From Pseudomaricurvus sp. HS19 (GTDB lineage: Bacteria; Pseudomonadota; Gammaproteobacteria; Pseudomonadales; Cellvibrionaceae), in NCBI RefSeq assembly GCF_009857815.1, contig NZ_WVVW01000004.1:1-41569 (forward strand): a stretch of 41,569 nucleotides of DNA, in the 5' to 3' direction. The notes below the pieces were generated by a model that was not told the origin of the DNA, did no database searches, and saw only the letters and a program-made list of their open reading frames with translations. The translations under genes and the position numbers were made by a program. Below, in pieces: positions 1 through 7,842 of the stretch; the first letter of the stretch is position 1; each line of letters opens with the position of its first letter.

Positions 1-99
1 CCGCAATTCAAACGCGCTTTCCAAGCTTTGTTTTCAGTTCCTATGGCACGGACTCAGAACCCCGTGCGAGCTGCCGAACGGAGGGCTGGCTGTGGGGGA

Positions 100-323
100 G
101 AAGCGCACATGGACGTGCGCTTCAGGTCTGTTGGGCCAGGAGGGCCCATCAGGCCGGCCCCCACAGACAGCCCGGAGAGAGGGAAGTCAGCTGGTGTTTT
201 TTACCAGCTGACCAGCGAACCCGGGGCGCCCTTTGAAGGACATGGATGTCCAAATGCCGCGGGCGCATGGATGCGCAGGAGCGGCCATTGGTTACTTTTC
301 TTTGGGCGACAAAGAAAAGTGAC
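100..323. repeat. Hairpin-rich intergenic repeat element
   Basis: The 397 bases left of the first gene hold no convincing gene but a dense series of perfect or near-perfect inverted repeats. GAAGCGCAC (100-108) pairs with GTGCGCTTC. GTCAGCTGGT (186-195) pairs with ACCAGCTGAC (203-212). GGACAT/ATGTCC lies at 238-251, GCGCAT/ATGCGC follows shortly after, and GTTACTTTTCTTTG (291-304) pairs with 310-323 with one mismatch. Three of the hairpins share an ATGGAC/ATGGAT-type centre. The TTACTTTTCTTTG...CAAAGAAAAGT core is familiar from multicopy intergenic repeats in many gamma- and betaproteobacterial genomes (recalled, not searched). Short open frames here are probably spurious. Confidence 0.6.
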
Positions 324-397
324 TCGCCCAGCAGGGCGAAAAGGGCAGCCCAAATTCACTACCCAAAGCAAAACCCACTCTGTCATTCAGCCAAGTT

Positions 398-2338
398 TTA
401 CTTCTTCAGCTTATAAGCCACAAACGCATCACCCGGCTTGGCGGTATACATGGAGTGACCACCCGCCGGCATCACAATGTACTGCTCACCATTCACTTCA
501 TAGGTAACCGGTACCGAGTTGCCGGCAAAGGGCAGTTCATCTTCCCACAGCACTTCACCGGTTTTGATGTCGAAAGCGCGCAGGCTGTTATCCAGCGTGT
601 AGCCGATAAACACCAGGCCGCCGGCGGTGACCAGTGGGCCACCGGCACCCGGGGTGCCGTAGAGCAGGTCCAGACCAAACGGCATCATCTTTTTCAGGCT
701 GCCCAGAGGTACTTCCCAGACGATCTCTTTCTTCACAATGTCGACGGCGGTCAGAGCAGCCCAGGGCGGGGCGGAGCAGGGAGCGCCCAGCGGCGACATC
801 AACGGCTTCATCTCCAGCGCGTAGTCCGAGCCGGGGTTGCTGAAGCCCATGGAGAGACCTTCCACGTTCATCTCGTAGGTCTCCTTGGCTTTCGCGCGGG
901 GCACCAGCTTGGCCACCATCGGCACGCGGTTGGATGGAATGACCATGATGTTGCTGTCGGGATCGTAGCCGCCGCTGCCCCAGTTGGGACCGCCACCGGC
1001 TGCCGGCATCATGATGGTGCCCTTCTCGCTGATGGGAGTGTAGATGGGGCCGTAGTCATACTCTTCCGCGGCGCTCTTGCAGAGGTAGGCGTCGATGGGA
1101 GTAAAGCCCCAGGTGTCCTCGGGCGAGAAGCTGTGTGGCATCACATTGGGCATGCCCACCGGGAAGGGTTGGGTGGGGGAGAGCACTTCTCCGGGGACGA
1201 TGCCCTCCTGTGGGACCGGACGCTCTTCGATGGGAACCAGGGGCTCGCCGGTGGCGCGATCGAAGACGAAGATCATGCCCATCTTGGTGTTCTGCACCAG
1301 CGCCGGCACCATTTCACCGTTGTGGGGATAGTCGATCAGCATCGGGCGGGCGGGGATGTCGTAGTCCCAGACGTTGTGGTGTACCAGCTGCTGGTGCCAC
1401 ACCACTTCGCCGGTGCTGCCGCGCAGGGCCACCACCGAGGTGGAGTAGAGGTTGTCGCCGGGACGGTTGCCGCCGTAGTAGTCGTCGGAGGCACTGGTGG
1501 TGGGCAGGTAGATCAGGTCCAGCGCCTGGTCGGTGGCCATGGAGCTCCACACGTTACCCTGGCCAAAGCTGTCGGTGCCCTTGCCCCAGGTGGCCATGGC
1601 GGGATCGCTGGCGTCGCGGGGTACAGGGTCGAAAGACCAGCGGAACTCGCCGCTACGGGCATCATAGGCCATCACCCGGCCGCTGGGTGGGTCAGCGCGT
1701 TGCATGTCGGCCACGGACGATCCCACCACTACCACGTCATTAATGACGGTGGGGTTGGAGCCGGCCGCCACTTCACCGGGCCACAGCTCCTCTTTACTGG
1801 GTGGCATCTGCACTTCGCCGTTGTCGCCAAAGCCGCTGCAGCGCTTGCCGGTGTTGGCGTCAATGGCGATCAGGCGGTAATCCGTGGTACCGAGAAAGAG
1901 GCGGGTTTTACATTCGCTGCCAGTTTCCGCCTGGATGTCGGTCCAGTTGCCGATGCCGCGACATTTTTTGGTGGCGATGGCGTCGGAGATTTCGGGATTG
2001 AAGGTCCAGCGTACGTCGCCGGTGGCCGGATTGAGCGCGGTCAGTTGGCGGGTGGCGGAGCAGACAATCAGGTTGTCACCAATCAGGGTGGGCTGGTCCT
2101 GCAGCGAGATCAGCTCCTGCATGTTGACCTCGGCAGGCAGGTCGCCGGCGCGGTATTCCCAGACCTTCTCCAGCTGGGCGACATTACCGGCATTAATCTG
2201 CGAGAGAGGGGAGTACTGGGTGCCGGTCTGGTGCTGGTCGACCGTAGGCAGGCTGGTGTTGGCCTGGCTCACGGAGGCGCAGGCGGCGGTACACAGCGCC
2301 AGCAACAGGCTGGTGCGGACAGTGCGGGAGAGTTGCAT
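398..2338 (-). CDS. Secreted PQQ-dependent dehydrogenase, membrane-glucose-dehydrogenase-like
   Basis: This 646-residue protein is a quinoprotein of the eight-bladed propeller family, closest in style to the periplasmic domain of membrane glucose dehydrogenase. It should oxidise an alcohol or sugar in the periplasm with PQQ as cofactor. A Sec signal peptide spans about residues 1-26 (hydrophobic core, ends ASVSQA). The propeller follows with repeated W-type blade motifs (GDVRWTF, GEFRWSF, GEVVWHQ, GEVLWED). The HHNVWDYDIPARP motif near residue 320 corresponds to the HHDLWD motif of glucose dehydrogenases. The four N-terminal membrane helices of true mGDH are absent, and there is no cytochrome domain, so the electron acceptor is unknown. 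It diverges from the CoxG-like gene, suggesting shared control. The substrate cannot be read from sequence. Confidence 0.88.
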   Translation of the reverse strand: MQLSRTVRTSLLLALCTAACASVSQANTSLPTVDQHQTGTQYSPLSQINAGNVAQLEKVWEYRAGDLPAEVNMQELISLQDQPTLIGDNLIVCSATRQLTALNPATGDVRWTFNPEISDAIATKKCRGIGNWTDIQAETGSECKTRLFLGTTDYRLIAIDANTGKRCSGFGDNGEVQMPPSKEELWPGEVAAGSNPTVINDVVVVGSSVADMQRADPPSGRVMAYDARSGEFRWSFDPVPRDASDPAMATWGKGTDSFGQGNVWSSMATDQALDLIYLPTTSASDDYYGGNRPGDNLYSTSVVALRGSTGEVVWHQQLVHHNVWDYDIPARPMLIDYPHNGEMVPALVQNTKMGMIFVFDRATGEPLVPIEERPVPQEGIVPGEVLSPTQPFPVGMPNVMPHSFSPEDTWGFTPIDAYLCKSAAEEYDYGPIYTPISEKGTIMMPAAGGGPNWGSGGYDPDSNIMVIPSNRVPMVAKLVPRAKAKETYEMNVEGLSMGFSNPGSDYALEMKPLMSPLGAPCSAPPWAALTAVDIVKKEIVWEVPLGSLKKMMPFGLDLLYGTPGAGGPLVTAGGLVFIGYTLDNSLRAFDIKTGEVLWEDELPFAGNSVPVTYEVNGEQYIVMPAGGHSMYTAKPGDAFVAYKLKK

Positions 2339-2563
2339 AACGGATCACTCAAGTGGGTTTGTTCGTCTTATGGCTGAATTATGTATGTGTTTTTGGCCAA
2401 TATGCAAATTCGAGGCAGAGTCATGACACGAAAATGAAAAACTGCTATAACATCAGGCAAATAGCCATAGGCGCCAGCCCCGACTATAACAACAACGGTA
2501 GCGGGAGCTTGCGGCGCTCTGAACCACTGACACGCCCGGTTCCGGGTGGGAGGAAAACACACA
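2339..2563. promoter_or_regulatory. Divergent promoter region between PQQ dehydrogenase and coxGMSL-like operon
   Basis: This 225-bp gap separates two divergently transcribed genes and must hold both promoters. It is more AT-rich in its left half than the flanking genes. I could not assign confident -35/-10 pairs or an operator. GGGAGGA at 2548-2554 is the ribosome binding site for the ATG at 2564. Confidence 0.4.
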
Positions 2564-3262
2564 ATGCAAATGGTCGGTGAGCAGTTTGTAGCTGCCCCCT
2601 GTCAGCGCGTATGGGAAGCGCTGAATGATCCGGAAATCCTGCGTGCCAGCATTCCCGGTTGCCAGACTCTGGCCAAGGAGGCAGACGATCGTTTCACCGC
2701 CACGGTGGAGGTGAAGGTGGGCCCCATAGGTGCCCGCTTTAAAGGGGTCGTGACCCTCTCTGACATCAATGCGCCCCATGGCTATACCCTCAACCTGGAA
2801 GGCAACGGTGGTATTGCCGGTTCCATGAAAGGTGCGGCTAAAGTCCGCCTTGAGGAGAAAAACGGCGGCACCATGGTGATCTACGAGGTGGACGCCGAGG
2901 TGGGCGGTCGCATGGCTCAGCTGGGCGGGCCCATTATCGATGCCACTGCCAAACAGCTGGCCGGTAAATTCTTTGCCCGCTTCGGCGAAGTCGTTACCGG
3001 TGTCCGGACCGCCGCCGCGCCAGCCGTGGCAGCGGCTGCTGCCAGCGGTGTGCCTGCGCCAGCGTATGCCGCGCCTGCAAAAGGTGGATTCTGGATGGGG
3101 CTGGCCATTGGCCTGTTGCTGGTACTGGTGGCCTTTGTCGCCTTTGAATATGGCCGTAGCAGCGCCAGCAGCCAGGTGATTGTGCTCGACAAGGCGCAAC
3201 TGCAGCAGTTGCTGCACCAGATGCATCAACAGCACCACCCCGAAGACGAGGAGGACGACTGA
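2564..3262 (+). CDS. CoxG-like SRPBCC protein with C-terminal membrane anchor
   Basis: This is a 232-residue member of the CoxG/SRPBCC family. CoxG proteins accompany molybdenum CO-dehydrogenase-type enzymes and are tied to membrane recruitment or quinone handling. Residues 1 to about 145 form the lipid- or ligand-binding fold, with typical segments such as VWEALNDPEILRASIPGC near the N-terminus and KVGPIGARFKG further on. An Ala/Pro-rich linker follows, then one membrane helix (GFWMGLAIGLLLVLVAFVAF) and a short tail rich in Gln, His, Asp and Glu. The GTG at 2546 is in frame, but the ATG at 2564 has a strong Shine-Dalgarno 9 bases upstream and was chosen. The stop overlaps the next start (TGATG). 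The protein probably tethers the following enzyme to the inner membrane. Confidence 0.88.
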   Translation: MQMVGEQFVAAPCQRVWEALNDPEILRASIPGCQTLAKEADDRFTATVEVKVGPIGARFKGVVTLSDINAPHGYTLNLEGNGGIAGSMKGAAKVRLEEKNGGTMVIYEVDAEVGGRMAQLGGPIIDATAKQLAGKFFARFGEVVTGVRTAAAPAVAAAAASGVPAPAYAAPAKGGFWMGLAIGLLLVLVAFVAFEYGRSSASSQVIVLDKAQLQQLLHQMHQQHHPEDEEDD

Positions 3263-4131
3263 TGAAGCCGGCCCCGTTTGACTACTACGCCCCGGCCACC
3301 ATCAGCGAGGCCTGCCAGCTGCTGAGTGAAGCAAGCGGTGGTGCCACGGTGATTGCCGGCGGCCAGACCCTGATGCCGCTGCTTAACCTGCGCATGAGCC
3401 AGCCCTTTATCCTGGTGGATATCAATAACACCGCTGAGATGAAAGGTATCAGCGCTGTGGATGGTGGGATCCGCATCGGCCCGGCCACCCGTCAGTACGA
3501 GGTGCTGGAGAGTGAGTTGCTGGTTGAGCGGCTGCCACTGCTGGTGGAGGCGGTGCGCCATGTGGGCCACCATCAGACCCGCAACCGCGGCACTGTGGGT
3601 GGCTCCATCGCCCTCGGTGAGCCTGCCGCCGAACTGCCTGCCTGCGCCGTGGCGCTGGGGGCGACCATTGATATCGCTTCTGTGCGCGGCACTCGTCAGG
3701 TGCCTGCATCCGAATTTTACCTGGGCCCATTCATGACCGTGCTGGAGCCGGATGAACTGGTCACTGGCATTACCTTTCCTGCCTGGCCTGCCGGCCATCT
3801 GCCTCTGTTCAGTGAGCTGGCCCAGCGCCCCGGCGACTTTGCCCTTGTGGGTGTGGTGGGTGCACTGGCGCTGGAGGCCGGCAAGATCAGCCGTGCCGGC
3901 ATCGCCTGGATGGCCATGGGGCCGACCCCGTTGAAAGCAACCGCCGCCGAACAGCTGCTGTTGGGCAAGAGCCTTGCGGAGATCGATCCGCAGGCGGTGG
4001 CCGAAGCCGCCGTGGCCGAAACTGCACCCTTTGACGACAAACGCACCAGCGCGGAGTACCGCCGCACCGTGGGTGCCCGACTGCTGGCCCGCGCGCTGCG
4101 CGAACTGACCGCACAAGGGGAAGCCGCATGA
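3262..4131 (+). CDS. FAD-binding subunit of xanthine-oxidase-family molybdenum hydroxylase (CoxM-like)
   Basis: This 289-residue protein is the medium, FAD-carrying subunit of a molybdenum hydroxylase. It takes electrons from the 2Fe-2S subunit and hands them to an acceptor. Residues 1 to about 180 are the PCMH-type FAD domain. AGGQTLMPLLNLRM at 32-45 and the TVGGS loop at 111-115 are the two flavin-contacting motifs, and the C-terminal CO-dehydrogenase flavoprotein domain follows. Length is normal for the family. The gene is translationally coupled on both sides: a one-base overlap with the CoxG-like gene and ATGA with the small subunit. Substrate specificity does not reside in this subunit. 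Confidence 0.93.
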   Translation: MKPAPFDYYAPATISEACQLLSEASGGATVIAGGQTLMPLLNLRMSQPFILVDINNTAEMKGISAVDGGIRIGPATRQYEVLESELLVERLPLLVEAVRHVGHHQTRNRGTVGGSIALGEPAAELPACAVALGATIDIASVRGTRQVPASEFYLGPFMTVLEPDELVTGITFPAWPAGHLPLFSELAQRPGDFALVGVVGALALEAGKISRAGIAWMAMGPTPLKATAAEQLLLGKSLAEIDPQAVAEAAVAETAPFDDKRTSAEYRRTVGARLLARALRELTAQGEAA

Positions 4132-4631
4132 GCAACCACAAGATCGAACTGACCATTAACGGTCGCCAGTACAGCGGCGACGTGGAAGCGCGCACCTCGC
4201 TGGCGGATTTCCTGCGCGACGATGCCGGCTTTACCGGCGTGCATCTGGGTTGCGAGCACGGCGTCTGCGGCGCCTGCACTATCACTGTGGACGGTCGTGC
4301 CGTGCGCAGCTGCCTGATGCTGGCGGTGCAGGCCAATGGTGCCACCGTGGTCACCGCCGAAGGGCTGGCGGCCGAGGACGGCACCCTGCACCCGGTGCAG
4401 CAGGTGATGATGGAAGAGCACGCCCTGCAGTGCGGTTTCTGCACCCCCGGTGTGGTGATGACCCTGGCCTCGCTCACCGGCGAGGGCAAACAGTGCAGCC
4501 AGGCGCAGATTGAGGGCGCCATGTCCGGCCATATCTGCCGTTGTACCGGCTACCAGGGCATTCGCCGCAGTGCAGCGCGGCTGGCGTATGACGCCATGGG
4601 TGATAGTGCCCAGCAAGGGGGTGACGCATGA
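4128..4631 (+). CDS. 2Fe-2S subunit of molybdenum hydroxylase (CoxS-like)
   Basis: This 167-residue protein carries two [2Fe-2S] clusters that wire the molybdenum site to FAD. The plant-type ferredoxin cluster ligands are Cys42, Cys47, Cys50 and Cys62 (CEHGVCGAC...C). The second, helical-bundle cluster is held by Cys102, Cys105, Cys137 and Cys139 (CGFCTPG and CRCTGY). There is no twin-arginine signal at the N-terminus, unlike periplasmic relatives such as PaoA, so the enzyme is inferred to be cytoplasmic. It overlaps the preceding and following genes by four bases each (ATGA), so the three subunits should be made in equal amounts. Confidence 0.95.
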   Translation: MSNHKIELTINGRQYSGDVEARTSLADFLRDDAGFTGVHLGCEHGVCGACTITVDGRAVRSCLMLAVQANGATVVTAEGLAAEDGTLHPVQQVMMEEHALQCGFCTPGVVMTLASLTGEGKQCSQAQIEGAMSGHICRCTGYQGIRRSAARLAYDAMGDSAQQGGDA

Positions 4632-7363
4632 CCAATATGAACGCCCCCGAAGAGAAAAGCGCCGGCATCCTCACCGGCAAATACATCGGCCAGCGCGTCC
4701 ACCGCAAGGAGGACCCGCGCCTGCTCACCGGCCACGGCCAGTTCGTGGATGACGTCTCCGTGCCCGGCCAGCTGCACGTGGCCTTTACCCGCAGCCCGGT
4801 AGCCCGCGCCAGTATTGTCTCCATCAGCAGCGATTACGCCCGCGAAGTGCCGGGTGTGCATGCCATCTACACCCAGCAGGATCTGGCTGACTTCAACGTC
4901 GACATGATCTCCTTCTTCCTCGCCTCGCCGGACGTGAAGACCACGCCACTGGCGGATGGCCGCGTCGCCTATGTGGGCGAGCCGGTGGTGATGGTGATCG
5001 CCGACAGTCGCGCCATCGCCGAGGACGCCGCCTCACTGGTGGAAGTGGAATACGCTGAAGAGACCCCGTTGATCACCATCGACGATGCCCGCCACGGTGC
5101 GCCGGTGCATCCCGGCCGCGAAGACAATATCGCCGCGCAGATGGGTGAAGAGGAGATCGATGAGGATCTGGAAGCCCTGCTGCAGGCGGCGCCGCACCTG
5201 GTCACCCACAAGGTGGTGCACCAGCGCATCTCCCAATCCCCCATGGAGACCCGCGGTGTGCTGGCGGATCCGGAAGGACCGAAAGAACTGACTCTCTACA
5301 TCACCTGCCAGAGCCCGCACATGGTGGAGCGTTGGACCTCGCTGGCACTGGGCAAGCCGGACATGGCCATCCGTGTTATTGCCAAGGATGTGGGTGGCGG
5401 CTTCGGCCTCAAGAACCACCCCTGGAAAGAAGAAGTGGCGGTGATCCTGGCGGCGCTGAAGTTCCGCCGGCCGCTGAAGTGGATCGAGGACCGCTACGAA
5501 AACCTGATCGGTGCCAACCAGGCCCGCGAGCAGGAGATGACCCTGCAGGTGGCCCTGGATAACGACGGCAAACTGCTGGCCTCCCACGGTGACTACAGCT
5601 GCAACAACGGCGCCTTCCCGCAGCTGTCCGAGTGCAATATCGCCGTGCACATGTTTGTCTGGGGCGCCTACAAGATGCCGGCTTACGGTTTCCTCACCCG
5701 CGGCTGGTATACCAACACTGTGGGTTATGCCGCCTACCGCGGCCCCTGGGCCATGGAGTCGCTGGTGCGCGAGACAGCTCTGGATGTGGCGGCCCGTCGC
5801 CTCGGTATCGACCCCATTGAGATCCGTCGCAAGAATCTGGTGACACTCAGCGAGCAACCCACGGAGTCCTGCATGCAGATCCCGCTGGAGGATGTGACCC
5901 CGGCGGAGTGCCTGGAGAAGCTGCTGGGCTACTTCGATGTGGACGCCTTCCGCCGCGAGCAGGCCGAGGCCCGCGAGCAGGGCCGCTACCTGGGTTTGGG
6001 TATCGCTGCCTACATCGAACCCACCGGTTCCGCCGGTGCCATTGCCACCATGACCGGTGAGTTGGCGCAGGTGCGCATAGAGCCCACCGGCAAGGTGACG
6101 GCCACCATGAGCACCCACTCCCAGGGCCACGGTACCCAGACCACCATGGCGCAAATTTTTGCCGATCGGCTGGGTGTGTCCTACGAAGATGTATCGGTGT
6201 TTGAGGGCGACAGCTCCCGCGGTGGCTTCTCCCCCGGCGCTGCCGGCAGCCGTCAGGGTGTGATCGCCGGTGGTGCGGCTATCCTCGCCGCCGACAAGCT
6301 GGCGGAAAAAGTGCGCACCCTGGCGGCCCATCTGCTGCAGGTGGAAGCCGCCGCCATTGCCATCGATGCCGGCCAGATCAGTGTCGCCGGCAATCCCGAC
6401 AAATCCATCTCGCTGGGTGAACTGGCCAACATCGCTTACGGCGAGCCGGACCGCCTGCCGCCGGGCATGGAGTCGGGGCTGGAAGCCCAGCACCGCTACC
6501 AGCCGCCGCCCATGACCTTCGCCAGTGCCGCCAATGCCTGTGTGGTGGAGGTGGATCGCGATACCGGCTTTGTGAAGATTCAGCGTTGGATCTCCTCCGA
6601 GGATTGCGGCACGCCGCTCAATCCGGCGGTGGTGGAAGGGCAGGTCTCCGGCGGCCTGGCGCAGGCCATCGGCATGGTGCTGCTGGAAGAGGTGGGCTTT
6701 GACGAGCGTGGCAACCCCACGGCGGCCACCTACAAGGACTACATGATGCCGGCTATCTCCGACATCCCCACCTTCGAATTCGTACACGCCAACACCCCGT
6801 CGCAGTCGGTGGGTGGCATGCGCGGTGTGGGTGAGGGCGGCGCCATCATCGGTGCGCCGACGCTGGTGAACGCCATTGCCGACGCCCTGGCGCCCTTCGG
6901 CGAGGTGGAGGTGAATCTGCCGCTGACACCGGCCAAGCTGCTGAGCGTGATGGAAGGCCGCGACCTGACGCCGCCGAAAGTCGTCGCACCGGTTGCCGTT
7001 GAACCTGTGGCGCCGGCCCCCGTGGCCGAACCTGTGCCTGCGGCTGACGCCACGCCTGCCGGACCGGTAGTGATCGACGGCGACTGGAAGATGATTCTCT
7101 CCACGCCTATGGGGCCGCAGGAGATGCAGGGTCACTTCGAGACCAGCGGCGACAACCTGAGCGGTTACCTCAGCAGCCCGGAAGGGCAGATGGAGTTCAC
7201 CGGCAGCGTGGTCAATGGCAATAACCTGGTGTTCGACCTCAAGGTCACCAAGCCCATGAAGATCACCCTCAAGTACAACCTGCTGATCGACGGCGACAAG
7301 ATCAGCGGCAAGTGCAAGATGGGAATCTTCGGTAGCGCCAAGCTCACGGGCGAGAGGCTCTGA
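4628..7363 (+). CDS. Molybdopterin-binding subunit of xanthine-oxidase-family enzyme with extra C-terminal domain
   Basis: This 911-residue protein is the catalytic large subunit (CoxL/XdhB/aldehyde oxidase type). The N-terminal a/b hammerhead domain is followed by two Mo-pterin domains with VGGGFGLK, the active-site loop AAYRGPW (368-374) and the catalytic glutamate in GVGEGG (Glu736). The loop lacks the AYXCSFR cysteine of form I CO dehydrogenase, so true CO oxidation is unlikely. An aldehyde, or a hydroxylated or N-heterocyclic compound, is more plausible. The usual enzyme ends near residue 775. Here a Pro/Ala/Val linker (about 778-812) leads to a beta-rich domain of about 100 residues (TPMGPQEMQGHFE...), which is repeated as the separate downstream protein. 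The gene overlaps the small-subunit gene by four bases. Confidence 0.93.
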   Translation: MTNMNAPEEKSAGILTGKYIGQRVHRKEDPRLLTGHGQFVDDVSVPGQLHVAFTRSPVARASIVSISSDYAREVPGVHAIYTQQDLADFNVDMISFFLASPDVKTTPLADGRVAYVGEPVVMVIADSRAIAEDAASLVEVEYAEETPLITIDDARHGAPVHPGREDNIAAQMGEEEIDEDLEALLQAAPHLVTHKVVHQRISQSPMETRGVLADPEGPKELTLYITCQSPHMVERWTSLALGKPDMAIRVIAKDVGGGFGLKNHPWKEEVAVILAALKFRRPLKWIEDRYENLIGANQAREQEMTLQVALDNDGKLLASHGDYSCNNGAFPQLSECNIAVHMFVWGAYKMPAYGFLTRGWYTNTVGYAAYRGPWAMESLVRETALDVAARRLGIDPIEIRRKNLVTLSEQPTESCMQIPLEDVTPAECLEKLLGYFDVDAFRREQAEAREQGRYLGLGIAAYIEPTGSAGAIATMTGELAQVRIEPTGKVTATMSTHSQGHGTQTTMAQIFADRLGVSYEDVSVFEGDSSRGGFSPGAAGSRQGVIAGGAAILAADKLAEKVRTLAAHLLQVEAAAIAIDAGQISVAGNPDKSISLGELANIAYGEPDRLPPGMESGLEAQHRYQPPPMTFASAANACVVEVDRDTGFVKIQRWISSEDCGTPLNPAVVEGQVSGGLAQAIGMVLLEEVGFDERGNPTAATYKDYMMPAISDIPTFEFVHANTPSQSVGGMRGVGEGGAIIGAPTLVNAIADALAPFGEVEVNLPLTPAKLLSVMEGRDLTPPKVVAPVAVEPVAPAPVAEPVPAADATPAGPVVIDGDWKMILSTPMGPQEMQGHFETSGDNLSGYLSSPEGQMEFTGSVVNGNNLVFDLKVTKPMKITLKYNLLIDGDKISGKCKMGIFGSAKLTGERL

Positions 7364-7365
7364 GC

Positions 7366-7818
7366 GTGGGCACCGGTCTGCCCAGCCGATCAGCGCGGCT
7401 GTGTCGCCGGATTGTGCCGGTGATCATCAGCGTGGCGCTGGCGGTTGGGGTTTACTCGCTGGCGAAAGCGGAGGCGACAGACACAGCGGCCGGCGACTGG
7501 CAGCTGGTGCTGCACGCCCCTGGCGACCCGCGGGAGATGCTCGGGCATTTCGAGGTGCAGGGCGCAATGCTCAGCGGCTATCTCGAGAGTGACGAGGGGC
7601 GCACCGATTTTACCGGCGAGGTGCAGGGCAATCAGTTGATCTTCTCCGTACCGGTGCGCAAGCCGATCCGCATAACGCTCAAATACCATTTGCAGGTCGA
7701 TGGTGATCAGATAAATGGTCGCTGCAAGATGGGCTGGTTCGGCACCTCCGATGTCACCGGCCAGCGGCAGGTGACGCAAGAAGTGGCGCAAGAACCACAA
7801 CAGACACAACAACAATAA
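7366..7818 (+). CDS. Membrane-anchored or secreted stand-alone copy of the CoxL C-terminal domain
   Basis: This 150-residue protein starts with GTG two bases after the large-subunit stop, with GAGAGG about 10 bases upstream. Residues about 14-35 form a hydrophobic segment preceded by Arg residues, so the protein is either an uncleaved anchor or a signal-peptide protein. The rest aligns by eye with the last 100 residues of the preceding subunit: GDWQLVLHAPGDPREMLGHFEVQG versus GDWKMILSTPMGPQEMQGHFETSG, then SGYLES/SGYLSS, DFTGEV/EFTGSV, ITLKYHL/ITLKYNL and GRCKMGWFG/GKCKMGIFG. The fold looks like a small beta barrel or sandwich. The domain is of unknown function, and a role in docking partners is inference only. 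The C-terminus is Gln-rich. Confidence 0.8.
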   Translation: MGTGLPSRSARLCRRIVPVIISVALAVGVYSLAKAEATDTAAGDWQLVLHAPGDPREMLGHFEVQGAMLSGYLESDEGRTDFTGEVQGNQLIFSVPVRKPIRITLKYHLQVDGDQINGRCKMGWFGTSDVTGQRQVTQEVAQEPQQTQQQ

Positions 7819-7842
7819 CAATCTGCCGGGGGACTCCCTGTG

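Noticed and set aside
455-2377. Long open frame antisense to the PQQ dehydrogenase
   Set aside because: High-GC shadow frame with low-complexity Gly/His/Val/Gln composition; the minus-strand gene has signal peptide and propeller motifs.
5033-7135. 700-codon frame antisense to the molybdopterin subunit
   Set aside because: Composition of a GC-rich shadow frame (His, Gly, Gln, Arg rich) with no domain; the plus-strand gene is clear.
4628-7363. Form I aerobic CO dehydrogenase
   Set aside because: The active-site loop reads AYRGPW rather than AYXCSFR, so the CoxL annotation is kept only at family level.
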